Shown in pieces: positions 16,230-24,480 of a stretch of 64,000 nucleotides of DNA. The notes beneath the pieces were generated by a model, which did no database searches, had not been told where the DNA came from, and worked only from the letters and a program-made list of their open reading frames with translations. Location of the stretch: positions 1 to 64,000 of the forward strand of contig CAZRBG010000014.1 in NCBI GenBank assembly GCA_964598225.1, in the 5' to 3' direction. A program made the position numbers and the translations under genes. Positions within the stretch are counted from its first letter, which is position 1. The number at the start of each line of letters is the position of its first letter. This DNA comes from SG8-4 sp964598225. Its GTDB lineage: Bacteria; Planctomycetota; Phycisphaerae; Sedimentisphaerales; Anaerobacaceae.

Positions 16230-18944
16230 ATGAAAACACAATCACTAATTCGTTTCGCTTCGATAATAATATGTGCTTTGTTCTCCGTAAGGAGTCCACA
16301 GGGCGGCGTGTTGGGTGCCGCAGGGCGCGGCACGCAGCACTCAGCACGAAGTAATCTCGCCGTCGTGGCCGAACCATCCTGCTCCTATGTTTCCGGAGAC
16401 ACATCCCTGGCCGCGCTCAACAATGAGAACGAACCTTCAAGCTCGCGAGACAGACCGAGCAGAGCGTACGGCAACTGGCCTCGAAAGGCGACGCAATGGG
16501 TCCAGTACGACTGGAGCCGACCCATCAGCACGAACAGGATTGACCTGTACTGGTGGGACGACAACAGGGGCGTCCGCTTGCCGAAAGCCTGTCGACTGCT
16601 GTACTGGGACGGCGAGGATTTTGTGCCGGTCAGAAATTCGTCGGGTCTCGGTGTTGAAGGTGACAAATTCAATACGACGACCTTCGACGAAATACGAACC
16701 TCCAGGCTGAGACTTGAAATCGATTCGACCGGCACTTACTCGACCGGGATCCTCGAATGGAAGGTCTACGATTCCGGCAAATCGCCCGATTTTCCGCCGC
16801 GGGTCGAGGCCGGTGTCGACCGCGTTGTCATATTTGCAGGCAAGACCTACCTCAACGGCCGGATCGAGACTCTGGACAATAGTCAGACAACGGCGTTCTG
16901 GAGTAAGGTTTCGGGGCCCGGAACCGTAGATTTTTCAGACGCCCATGCGCCGGTAACAACTGCAAGGTTCTCGGAGTTGGGCGATTATGTTCTGAAACTG
17001 ACTGCCGGCAGACAACCTTTGCGTGCATCATCCAGCGTTAAAGTCAAAGTCAAACCCGCGCCTCCCGCAAGGCAGCTCGATTCGATTTACACCAGGGACT
17101 ATGTGATAGACAATCCGCTTTGGGAAAGCAGGGCGAAGGCGCTGATTGTGAACTGGATTCCGCACTGCATTCGCAAGATCTCCGATCCGAATCTCAAACA
17201 CGGCGGTATCAATAATTTTATCGACGCCGCCAAAAAACTGGCCGGAAAGCCTCACGACAGGCATAGAGGCTATGTCTTCTCCAACGCCTGGGTTTACAAT
17301 ACGATTGAGGCTATGTGCGTCGCTCTTATGGTCGATCCGCAGGACGATCGCGAGATTATCGATGCTCACGATTTTATGAAAGAGACTCTGTCCGATTGGA
17401 TCCCCAAGGTGCTGGCCGCTCAGGAGCCGGACGGTTACATTCAAACGGCATTCACGCTGAATGACTGGCAGCGCTGGTCCCCGAGGCACAGGGGTGCTCA
17501 TGAGGGATACGTTGCCGGTTATTTCCTGGATGCCGCCGTTGCCCATCATCTGCTCACGGACGGAAAAGACATGCGGTTGTATAATGCAGCGAAAAGGCTG
17601 GCTGATTGCTGGGATGGTCATTTAGGTCCGCCGCCGAAGAAAAAATGGTATGACGGCCACCAGGCGATGGAGATCGGCCTGGTGAGGTTCGGACGATACG
17701 TCAACGACGTCGAGGGCGCGGCCAAAGGAAAGAAATATATCAATCTGGCCAAGTTCCTGCTGGACTGCCGCAAAGGCGGCAGCGAGTACGACCAGAGCCA
17801 TGTCCCGGTAGTGAGGCAATATGAAGCGGTTGGCCATGCCGTGCGTGCAGTCTACTCATACGCAGGCATGGCCGACGTTGCTATGGAAACCGGTGACACC
17901 GACTACCACAGCGCCGTAATGTCGCTCTGGGACAACATCGTCAACCGCAAGTACTACGTTACCGGGGGCGTCGGCAGCGGCGAGACGTCGGAGGGCTTCG
18001 GGCCCGATTACTCCCTCCGCCATAACGCCTACTGCGAATCCTGCTCGAGTTGCGGTGAGATTTTCTTCCAGCATAAGCTGAATCTGACTTATCACGACGC
18101 CAAATATGCCGACCTCTATGAAGAGACGCTTTATAACGCGCTGCTGGGTTCTGTCGATCTGGAGGGCAAGCACTTCTACTACCAGAATCCGCTCGATTCG
18201 CGACGCCGGCGCTACGACTGGCACGTATGTCCATGCTGCGTGGGTAATATCCCGAGAACACTGCTGATGCTGCCGACCTGGACCTACGCCAAAAGCGACG
18301 ACGGCATATACGTGAATCTGTTCATCGGAAGCACTATGACAATCGAGGACGTAGCCGGAACCGACGTCGAAATGGTCCAGGATACGGATTATCCCTGGAG
18401 CGCCGACGTTTCCATCACCGTCAATCCGAAGGAAATCAGGGCTTTCAGCATCAGAATTCGCACGCCTGATCGTGACGTCAGCGAACTCTACACAGCCTCG
18501 CCCGACTGTGACGGCATCACCTCGATCTCCGTCAACGGATCGCAGGTCAGCCCTGCGGTTGAGAAAGGGTATGCCGTAATAACCAGAAAATGGAAAGCCG
18601 GCGATACTATTGAGTTCAACCTGCCGATGAGGATTCAGAGGGTAAAGGGCAGCGATAAAATCGCAGCTACGAAAGGGCAGGTAGCCCTGCGTTACGGTCC
18701 GCTGATCTATAACTTCGAGAAGGTTGACCAAAATATTGATAATATTCTCACGCCCGAAGCCGCACTGACGGCTGAGTTCAATGAAGACCTTCTCGGCGGC
18801 GTGATGGTAATAAAAGGGACCTGGTCCGACGGCTCCAAATTAACTGCAATCCCGAACTACGCACGCAACAATCGTGATTTTGTAACCGGCGGTGATCGCG
18901 GCCGCGGTCCCGTTATGTCTTCCGTTTGGCTGAACGGTCAATAA
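16230..18944 (+). CDS. Secreted GH127-type glycoside hydrolase (beta-L-arabinofuranosidase-like)
   Basis: The 904-residue protein begins with a signal peptide, then a discoidin-like or Ig-like region (about residues 40-290), then the GH127 (DUF1680) alpha/alpha barrel (GGINNFIDAAKKLAGKPHDRHRGY, FSNAWVYNTIEAMCVAL). Glu603 and Cys605 in YCESC, together with Cys669 and Cys670 in VCPCC, match the zinc-thiolate active site known for GH127, where a cysteine acts as nucleophile. The ATG at 16230 has AAAGGAAAG five bases upstream. Beta-L-arabinofuranosidase activity fits the adjacent pectin lyase, though GH127-like families also contain other specificities. Confidence 0.88.
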   Translation: MKTQSLIRFASIIICALFSVRSPQGGVLGAAGRGTQHSARSNLAVVAEPSCSYVSGDTSLAALNNENEPSSSRDRPSRAYGNWPRKATQWVQYDWSRPISTNRIDLYWWDDNRGVRLPKACRLLYWDGEDFVPVRNSSGLGVEGDKFNTTTFDEIRTSRLRLEIDSTGTYSTGILEWKVYDSGKSPDFPPRVEAGVDRVVIFAGKTYLNGRIETLDNSQTTAFWSKVSGPGTVDFSDAHAPVTTARFSELGDYVLKLTAGRQPLRASSSVKVKVKPAPPARQLDSIYTRDYVIDNPLWESRAKALIVNWIPHCIRKISDPNLKHGGINNFIDAAKKLAGKPHDRHRGYVFSNAWVYNTIEAMCVALMVDPQDDREIIDAHDFMKETLSDWIPKVLAAQEPDGYIQTAFTLNDWQRWSPRHRGAHEGYVAGYFLDAAVAHHLLTDGKDMRLYNAAKRLADCWDGHLGPPPKKKWYDGHQAMEIGLVRFGRYVNDVEGAAKGKKYINLAKFLLDCRKGGSEYDQSHVPVVRQYEAVGHAVRAVYSYAGMADVAMETGDTDYHSAVMSLWDNIVNRKYYVTGGVGSGETSEGFGPDYSLRHNAYCESCSSCGEIFFQHKLNLTYHDAKYADLYEETLYNALLGSVDLEGKHFYYQNPLDSRRRRYDWHVCPCCVGNIPRTLLMLPTWTYAKSDDGIYVNLFIGSTMTIEDVAGTDVEMVQDTDYPWSADVSITVNPKEIRAFSIRIRTPDRDVSELYTASPDCDGITSISVNGSQVSPAVEKGYAVITRKWKAGDTIEFNLPMRIQRVKGSDKIAATKGQVALRYGPLIYNFEKVDQNIDNILTPEAALTAEFNEDLLGGVMVIKGTWSDGSKLTAIPNYARNNRDFVTGGDRGRGPVMSSVWLNGQ

Positions 18945-18964
18945 TAGTCTGAATTAAAGGAACC

Positions 18965-19132
18965 ATGAGAAAACTGTTAATCTTGAGCGCGGTCAATCTG
19001 TTGATGCTGTATACAGTCGTGGGCCGGACCGCCCGAAGCGAACAAAACTTGATTGCTAATCCGCGTAGTGGCCAAGCCGCAGCAGGCGGCTCGGGCAAAG
19101 TCTTTATCGATGACATCAGGCTATATCGGTAG
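18965..19132 (+). pseudogene. 55-residue remnant: signal peptide joined to LamG tail (DDIRLYR)
   Basis: A frame of 55 codons begins with a clear signal peptide (RKLLILSAVNLLMLYTVVG) and, after some 25 residues, ends in KVFIDDIRLYR, the usual C-terminus of planctomycete LamG-domain proteins. The large middle is missing and the frame is kept. AAAGG lies 4 bases before the ATG, so it could still be translated. It follows the GH127 gene by 20 bases. The remaining bases to 19281 show no gene. Confidence 0.55.
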
Positions 19133-19281
19133 TCCTGTGGACTCTCCCGGCGAGAGGGATCCCTTGCGGGACTTACGGAGAATGATGGACTATGGACGAG
19201 AGGATGAGAGACAAGATGCAAGCCGTCCTTCGTCCTGCGTCCTTCTTATGATTGGTGAATCTTGTCGAGGGGATACCCATG

Positions 19282-19854
19282 CTACGGCTTGCCTGCGAAA
19301 CAGGTCAGCTTGCCGCCTTGTGCCGACAGATAGATTCGACCGTTTGCCGCCGCCATTCCGTCGAAGACGGGAGCGGAAGACAAGTCATACGCGGCCAGCT
19401 TTCTGCCGTCCGTTGTGGAAAAGATAATGAGCTTGCCGCCTTGCTTGATACAGGCAACGCCGTCAGGAACCAAGACCCGTATGACTTCTTCCATCTTGAC
19501 AGCGCCGAGATTCTCGGAAATGAGAAGGTTAACGATATTATCGGCAAACGGCAACATTTCGCCGTCGAGTTGGTCCACCCAGACACTTTCGGAAAGTCCG
19601 GCTTCGAGAACCCTTCGTCTTGCGCTTGCGACCTTAGCTCTATCGGAATGAGAGCCATATAAGAAACATCCCTCGTTCGCTCGCAAATCGACCGCAGACT
19701 GACCGTCCTCGCAGCCGATTTGAACGATAAGGCCGCCGGTTACTCCCGTGCCGTCCAGGATTTCGGAAATAGTCTCCGGTTGTGCTGTTCGTCCGGCGCC
19801 AGGCAGCAACGCGGCTGACAGAATTGCTATCCACTCTAATTTATTCCGAATCAT
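19282..19854 (-). pseudogene. Internally deleted paralogue of the SAM-methyltransferase/PQQ fusion
   Basis: The 190-residue frame has a signal peptide, then the methyltransferase-like half domain (GGLIVQIGCEDGQSAVDL, LPFADNIVNLLISENLG, EEVIRVLVPDGVACIKQ). It then passes straight into a PQQ-propeller ending (GGKLIIFSTTDGRKLAAYDL, PVFDGMAAANGRIYLSAQGG). Both ends align by eye with the two ends of the 1090-residue protein at 45788-49060; some 900 residues in between are absent. GGAG lies 8 bases before the ATG, and the frame is intact, so a mini-protein may be made. Confidence 0.75.
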
Positions 19855-19974
19855 TTACAGCTCTCCAAAATACAGATGTGCAGATGTGAATCGCATTTGT
19901 AGGGTCCATTATAATGGAAACATCCGATGCTTACCAGGGGAACGATGCGAATTGAGTTTTTCACAAATCCCGGC

Positions 19975-20003
19975 TTGACAGTTTGTAGTCGAGAAGCTAT
20001 TTT
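19975..20003 (+). promoter_or_regulatory. Sigma70-type promoter of the bd-like oxidase operon
   Basis: A perfect -35 box TTGACA (19975-19980) is followed after exactly 17 bases by TATTTT (19998-20003, 4 of 6 matches to consensus). It lies about 95 bases before the first oxidase gene. The leader contains the small hairpin GATGGCTTAGCCATC just before the start codon. No FNR-type box was found. Confidence 0.6.
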
Positions 20004-20098
20004 CATTGGTCGTATATGTGACACGGGGGTTTTCCCGGTCGGGCGAAGGAACGAGGTGCCGGTTAAGGTGCGATGGCTTAGCCATCTTGTGTAAACAA

Positions 20099-21529
20099 AT
20101 GGATTTACCCGTTATAGAAACGCCGGTTTTTCCGAGATGGGTATGGATAGAGGAGATTACCTACTCCCATATCCCTATCGCTACGCTTATCACGGCTTTC
20201 ATGTTGCTGGCGCCGCTGTTTGAGTACATCGGTTACCGAAAGAGCAAATCAAACCCGCTGGAAGGGGGACGCTGGGAAAGACTCAGCAAGAGCTTTATCT
20301 GGTTTGCGTTGATCCTTTTTTCGCCGGGCGCCGCACTTGGAACGGGCATCCCGATGTTTATCATCGGAACCTATCCCGAGTTCTGGTCGCGCTGGGCCAA
20401 TCTTTTCTTCTGGCCGCTGATGGCGCAGTTCATGTTCTTTCTGGCCGAGGTGTTCTTCCTGTTCTTCCTGTACTATCTCACGTGGGACCGCTGGGCCGAG
20501 AGGAAGAAGCTTCATATCTCGATGGGAATCTGCGCTGCGGCTTTCGGCTACCTGGTGCAGATAGTGTGGGACTCGCTCGGCTCGTACATGCTTACCCCGG
20601 GCGGGGTGGCTCTTCCCGGCGTGGACCAGCCGGTCGGCTGGTCGCCCGCGGCCATGCTCAACCCGAGCTTTCCGTTCCTGCTCTCTCACCGCACGTTCGG
20701 CAACTTCAGCTATGTCATGCTCCTGACGGGCGGCGTATTCGCTCTTCGCCACATGGGGCAGAAGCGAAAAGATCCGAACAGCGAAAACACCGCCTATTTC
20801 GGCTGGGCTTCCGGCACGTGTTTTACGATCGGTCTTCTCGCGTTCTTTGCTATGCCGCCGATCGGGTGGTTTTACGCCCGTGTGCTCCAAAGAGAAGCGC
20901 CGGTGGCATTCATGGCTATCATGGGCGGACACTCTGCGCTGTATATCACGATCAAGATGTCTCTGGTCGCCTTCTTTTTATTTATCGGCGGGGCATACGT
21001 GGTCAAACGCTACGGCCAACACAAAGCTATCGCTTTAGGGATGACGGCCGGGTTGCTGGTGGTGTTCCTGGTGATACTTGTGCATCCGCCGTTAGACTGG
21101 CTGGGCGGCAGCGCCCTGATCTGGCGCGGGGTGACCGCTGCTGTTATCCTGGGCTTCATTCGATGGGTTTGGGCGGCTCGCGGCAAGGGCGATACGTCCG
21201 GCCGCAGGTGGCAGTGGGCGAAGTTTGTGGCGGGGCTGTGCGCGTTTTTCGCATTTGCGCTGGGCGGATTCGTCCGGGAGCACAGCAAGAGCCCCGATAC
21301 CGTCTATGGCGAGATAGCCAAGCCCGAGAAGACGGACATCGAAGCCGATCGTTATCTGGTCTACGATAAATGGCTAAAGCCGCACGATAAGATGCCGGTC
21401 GATCTCGACCGGGATCGCGCCGAGGACTGGCGAGCTCGCGTCGAGCAGGCCCGCAGTGAGGGGGCGGTAGACCTGACGGATGAAGAAGCAGACAGAATCG
21501 TCGATTATCTGGAGGCTAACTACCCATGA
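20099..21529 (+). CDS. Cytochrome bd-type oxidase CydA-like subunit (first copy, no haem c motif)
   Basis: This 476-residue membrane protein resembles CydA, the haem-bearing subunit of bd oxidases. The N-terminal ITYSHIPIATLITAFMLLAPLFEYIGY places a haem-ligand-like His, and LSHRTFGNFSYVMLLTG matches the second His helix. About nine hydrophobic helices are visible. The GRQPW quinol-loop motif is absent. The C-terminus (LTDEEADRIVDYLEANYP) looks like the last helix of a cytochrome c domain, but there is no CxxCH. I start at the ATG at 20099 because the 31 codons upstream are not protein-like. The stop overlaps the second copy by 4 bases (ATGA), so the two are translated together. Confidence 0.82.
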   Translation: MDLPVIETPVFPRWVWIEEITYSHIPIATLITAFMLLAPLFEYIGYRKSKSNPLEGGRWERLSKSFIWFALILFSPGAALGTGIPMFIIGTYPEFWSRWANLFFWPLMAQFMFFLAEVFFLFFLYYLTWDRWAERKKLHISMGICAAAFGYLVQIVWDSLGSYMLTPGGVALPGVDQPVGWSPAAMLNPSFPFLLSHRTFGNFSYVMLLTGGVFALRHMGQKRKDPNSENTAYFGWASGTCFTIGLLAFFAMPPIGWFYARVLQREAPVAFMAIMGGHSALYITIKMSLVAFFLFIGGAYVVKRYGQHKAIALGMTAGLLVVFLVILVHPPLDWLGGSALIWRGVTAAVILGFIRWVWAARGKGDTSGRRWQWAKFVAGLCAFFAFALGGFVREHSKSPDTVYGEIAKPEKTDIEADRYLVYDKWLKPHDKMPVDLDRDRAEDWRARVEQARSEGAVDLTDEEADRIVDYLEANYP

Positions 21530-23097
21530 TGCTACTGGCGGAGACAAACCCGTTCCTCCAGTTCCCCGGCGGCGCTAAGTTCTGCATAGGATTCCTGGCG
21601 CTGTTCCACACGGCGGTCGCCTCGCTGGCGATAGGCTTCGCATTTGTGGTTACGCTGCTGCAGATCATCGGTTACAAGGGCAAGGACAATCGTTACGACC
21701 TTCTGGCCAAGCGCGTCCAGTTGTGGCACGTGTGTATCTACAACATCGGCACGATCAACGCCATCGGGCTGGTCTTTGCCCTGAGCGGATTGTTTCCCCA
21801 ATTCTGGTCTCAGATATTCGTACATTTTTTCTGGACGATGATTCTGGAGGAGCTGTTGTTCTTCATGCTGGCGACAACACTGACGTTTCACTATTTTTTC
21901 TGGGATCACATGTGGGGCCACAAGAAGCTCCATATTTTCATGGGCGCTCTGCTGACCCCGATGTTCTTTCTGCAATTCTTTCTCATTAACGGCATGGGTT
22001 CGTATATGCTCACGCCCGGATTTGCCGAGGGGCAGGTTACTCAGTGGTCCGGCACCGCCGCCATTCTGGGCTGGGACAAGCTGGCGTTCTACAATCCGTC
22101 CTTCCTGATGCTGACGCTTCATCGGACGACGGCCAATTTTGCCTACGGCGGATTTTTCGTTGCCGGCGTCTGCGGTATATGGCTCTACCGGGCAAAAAGC
22201 GAAAAGATCAAGGTCTGGTTCGAGAGCGGCGGGCGGCTGGTCTTCAGTGCCGCGTTCGCCAGTCTTCTTACGCTGCCGATCATCGGTTTCTTCTATGCAT
22301 GGGTTCTCAAGTACCACGGCAAGGAGGCGTACGATAATCTCATGATCGGCAGGGGCGACGTGGTCGCCGGCGGCATCGACTGGTGGTGGACCAAACAGCT
22401 CATCGTGCCCGCCATGATCGGCATGGGTCTGATCTTCAGCCGCAGTGCGTCGAAGAAGGAAGAGCAGTTTGCCATCCCGAAACCGAGCGTGTACACCACG
22501 ATTGCGATCATCTTTTTGGTGTTCTACCTCGGCATGGCAATTCAGATGACCTGGCTTTTCTTCGTTGGTTCGCTTGCCGCGGCCGTCGTGGGCGGATTGC
22601 TGGCCAAGCACATGCTTAACTTTCACGGCGGCTCGGGCCGGGCTGTTTTTGTGCTGATGGGGATTCTTTCATTTCTGACCGTGTGCCTCGGAGGCTACGT
22701 CAGAGAAGCGTCGCGGCCCAGATTCGAAAGCCCGTCCGGGGAACAAGTCGCGGGAGCTAACCGCATTTCGCCGCACGACGAACTGTATCATCCCCAGGAG
22801 CGCGGCACAGGCCTCGGCATCCGGATGGTCAGGCACAAACCTGCTTACGTGGAGGAAATGCCGGCGCGTGCCGACCGGCCAGAGATCGAAGCCGAGACGC
22901 CGGCTGATCTGGTCTCGTATAAGTGCATATCGTGCCACACGCTCGAGCGGATCCGAGTCTACGAAGAGGACGACTGGGACCGCGTAGTGGGACGCATGCG
23001 CGCATACGGATTGCGGCTGACCGACGAGGAAGCACACAAGATAATAGACTATCTCGCTGCAAACAATGAACAAGGAGATTTTGGATCAACGCCGTGA
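21526..23097 (+). CDS. Cytochrome bd-type oxidase CydA-like subunit with C-terminal haem c motif
   Basis: The 523-residue protein is a second CydA-like subunit. FLALFHTAVASLAIGFAFVV places the haem-ligand His, EELLFFMLATTLTFHYFF the acidic proton or haem region, and LTLHRTTANFAYGGFFVAG the second His. About nine membrane helices precede a hydrophilic C-terminal domain with CISCH (CxxCH) and LTDEEAHKIIDYLAANN, a mono-haem cytochrome c fold. No GRQPW quinol loop is present, so the electron donor is more likely a cytochrome c or other carrier than quinol. This matches the description of the haem-c-bearing (OR-C) branch of the bd superfamily. No cydB is near; the first copy may take its structural place. 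Confidence 0.85.
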   Translation: MMLLAETNPFLQFPGGAKFCIGFLALFHTAVASLAIGFAFVVTLLQIIGYKGKDNRYDLLAKRVQLWHVCIYNIGTINAIGLVFALSGLFPQFWSQIFVHFFWTMILEELLFFMLATTLTFHYFFWDHMWGHKKLHIFMGALLTPMFFLQFFLINGMGSYMLTPGFAEGQVTQWSGTAAILGWDKLAFYNPSFLMLTLHRTTANFAYGGFFVAGVCGIWLYRAKSEKIKVWFESGGRLVFSAAFASLLTLPIIGFFYAWVLKYHGKEAYDNLMIGRGDVVAGGIDWWWTKQLIVPAMIGMGLIFSRSASKKEEQFAIPKPSVYTTIAIIFLVFYLGMAIQMTWLFFVGSLAAAVVGGLLAKHMLNFHGGSGRAVFVLMGILSFLTVCLGGYVREASRPRFESPSGEQVAGANRISPHDELYHPQERGTGLGIRMVRHKPAYVEEMPARADRPEIEAETPADLVSYKCISCHTLERIRVYEEDDWDRVVGRMRAYGLRLTDEEAHKIIDYLAANNEQGDFGSTP

Positions 23098-23108
23098 AGG
23101 ATAACAGA

Positions 23109-23318
23109 ATGAGCGAGCAGAGCGAAAATCCAACTGTCGAAGATGGCGGAGATCAGGTCCCGGACCCTCGCGAGGCCGAGTTGGACGTATATCCCTTGCA
23201 GGAGAGATCGGAGGACCCACGCTGGGCCGTCGGTGTGGTCTGGACGTGGGTGAGCATAGCGATATTTCTGATGATTTTCATCATCACTCTTTTTATACTG
23301 GGATTGTGGTATGATTAA
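23109..23318 (+). CDS. Small single-TM protein of the oxidase operon
   Basis: This is a 69-residue protein with an acidic N-terminal half (SEQSENPTVEDGGDQVPDPR), one membrane helix (about residues 44-66, VVWTWVSIAIFLMIFIITLF) and the ending GLWYD. AAGGA lies 7 bases upstream of the ATG at 23109; a GTG at 23094 overlapping the previous stop is less likely. It lies 11 bases after the second CydA-like gene. Its position and size suggest a small accessory subunit comparable in role, not in sequence, to CydX or CydH. The function is unproven. Confidence 0.6.
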   Translation: MSEQSENPTVEDGGDQVPDPREAELDVYPLQERSEDPRWAVGVVWTWVSIAIFLMIFIITLFILGLWYD

Positions 23319-23351
23319 TAGCTCTCCCGGAGCTGAAAGGGATTGATACAC

Positions 23352-23948
23352 ATGTCGGTGAGCCGCATCGCTTTGTTCCTTGTAAAACTATTTCTCATGA
23401 TCGTCGTCACCGCAATGATCATGTTTCAAATCCCCGAGCTTCGATATGACTTCGGCCCTGAAGAGCCGGTGAAGATCGAGTCGATAGAAGATTTAACGCT
23501 TGAGCGGTTCGGCTATTCTACTTTTGCATCGGTTCGGGGAACAGTGGACCTGGCTACGAAGACGCAAGTTTCAAAGTACGGTGTGCTTTTTAATTACTTC
23601 CTCCTGGAAGAATATGGTCCCAAACTTGTCGTGCGCACATCGGAAGAAGTGGACGGGAAATGGCGGGAGATTGAATTACACCTCGGCCGCTTGCGCCCAT
23701 ACGAACGTATGCCGTTCGATCGCACCGTGGGCGCTACGTTTCGGCAAGTCCACGATATCGAGATTCCTGAAGATGCGTTTTCGCTCGCACGTGACGACGT
23801 GCCGCATCCCGGCGGCTGGACAGTAGGCGCCGTGGTCTTTGCGAGTGTCTTGTGGTGTGTGTTGTTCTACTCCTTCTTCGTTCACGGCCGCATAGTCGCC
23901 GCACGCAAAGCAAGAGCAAAAGAAGAGAACTTTACATCAGAGGGCTAA
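23352..23948 (+). CDS. Two-TM protein of the oxidase operon, unknown function
   Basis: The 198-residue protein has an N-terminal membrane helix (about residues 5-24), an extracytoplasmic domain of about 130 residues rich in beta-strand patterns (e.g. FASVRGTVDLATKTQVSKYG), and a second helix near the C-terminus (VGAVVFASVLWCVLFYSFFVHG) with a basic tail. The shape resembles DUF3592-type membrane proteins, but I cannot name a family. It is 33 bases after the small TM gene and probably completes the operon. The ATG at 23352 is preferred, with AAAGGGA about 9 bases upstream. Confidence 0.6.
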   Translation: MSVSRIALFLVKLFLMIVVTAMIMFQIPELRYDFGPEEPVKIESIEDLTLERFGYSTFASVRGTVDLATKTQVSKYGVLFNYFLLEEYGPKLVVRTSEEVDGKWREIELHLGRLRPYERMPFDRTVGATFRQVHDIEIPEDAFSLARDDVPHPGGWTVGAVVFASVLWCVLFYSFFVHGRIVAARKARAKEENFTSEG

Positions 23949-23964
23949 GAGCTTGCCGGGCGCA

Positions 23965-24414
23965 TTATCCCGGCACGGATCGTCCGCCCATCATGAAAAG
24001 CCAGAACGCCCCGGCGATCAGCCATGTGACGACTGCCCCGACGCTGATGACGATGCCCAGCCACCGGGCCGAGGGCCGAAAGTTCGTATAGAACCGGACG
24101 AACGCGATCTTCAGCAGGAGAAGTGCAAAGACCGTAACTCCCAGAAAGGCGTGGTAAAAGCGAGGTCCGTCGAATTGCCAGCCGTCCTCGTATCTGCTGA
24201 GCCGTCCGAGCAGATCGGCGCCCACGATCATGGGCCATAGCCAGTACACGAGGAAGATATACCCGCCCACGCGATGCATTGTGAGCACGAGTTTGGGATT
24301 CTTCTTTTTACCTTTGCGTCCGTATACGTACATTGCCGTGACGAACTCGAACAGAGCAAGCACGACCAGTCCGATCGTGACGAAAGTCTTGGTTTTTACG
24401 CTGATGCCTTCCAT
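23965..24414 (-). CDS. Four-TM membrane protein, possible b-type cytochrome
   Basis: The 149-residue protein has four hydrophobic helices (about 9-30, 46-66, 85-105, 118-142). Histidines lie at the starts of helices 2 and 3 (LTMHRVGGYIFLVYWLW and FYHAFLGVTVFALLLLK), the arrangement expected for haem b ligation in small cytochrome-b-like proteins. It is convergent with the oxidase operon, ending 16 bases from it. A link to that electron chain is likely from position but not shown. Confidence 0.55.
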   Translation of the reverse strand: MEGISVKTKTFVTIGLVVLALFEFVTAMYVYGRKGKKKNPKLVLTMHRVGGYIFLVYWLWPMIVGADLLGRLSRYEDGWQFDGPRFYHAFLGVTVFALLLLKIAFVRFYTNFRPSARWLGIVISVGAVVTWLIAGAFWLFMMGGRSVPG

Positions 24415-24480
24415 GTGGTTGCAGACTCCATTAATCGTTCCTTCATGAGCCTCACATTATCGACCGCTATGTTCGCTCCG

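Noticed and set aside
20026..20098. Leader with GATGGCTTAGCCATC hairpin as a riboswitch
   Set aside because: Short stem only; no conserved riboswitch core recognised.
21532..22626. Long minus-strand open frame of 364 codons opposite the second CydA-like gene
   Set aside because: It is the antisense shadow of a clear membrane protein gene; composition (His/Gln/Arg-rich) and lack of motifs match a shadow in GC-rich DNA.
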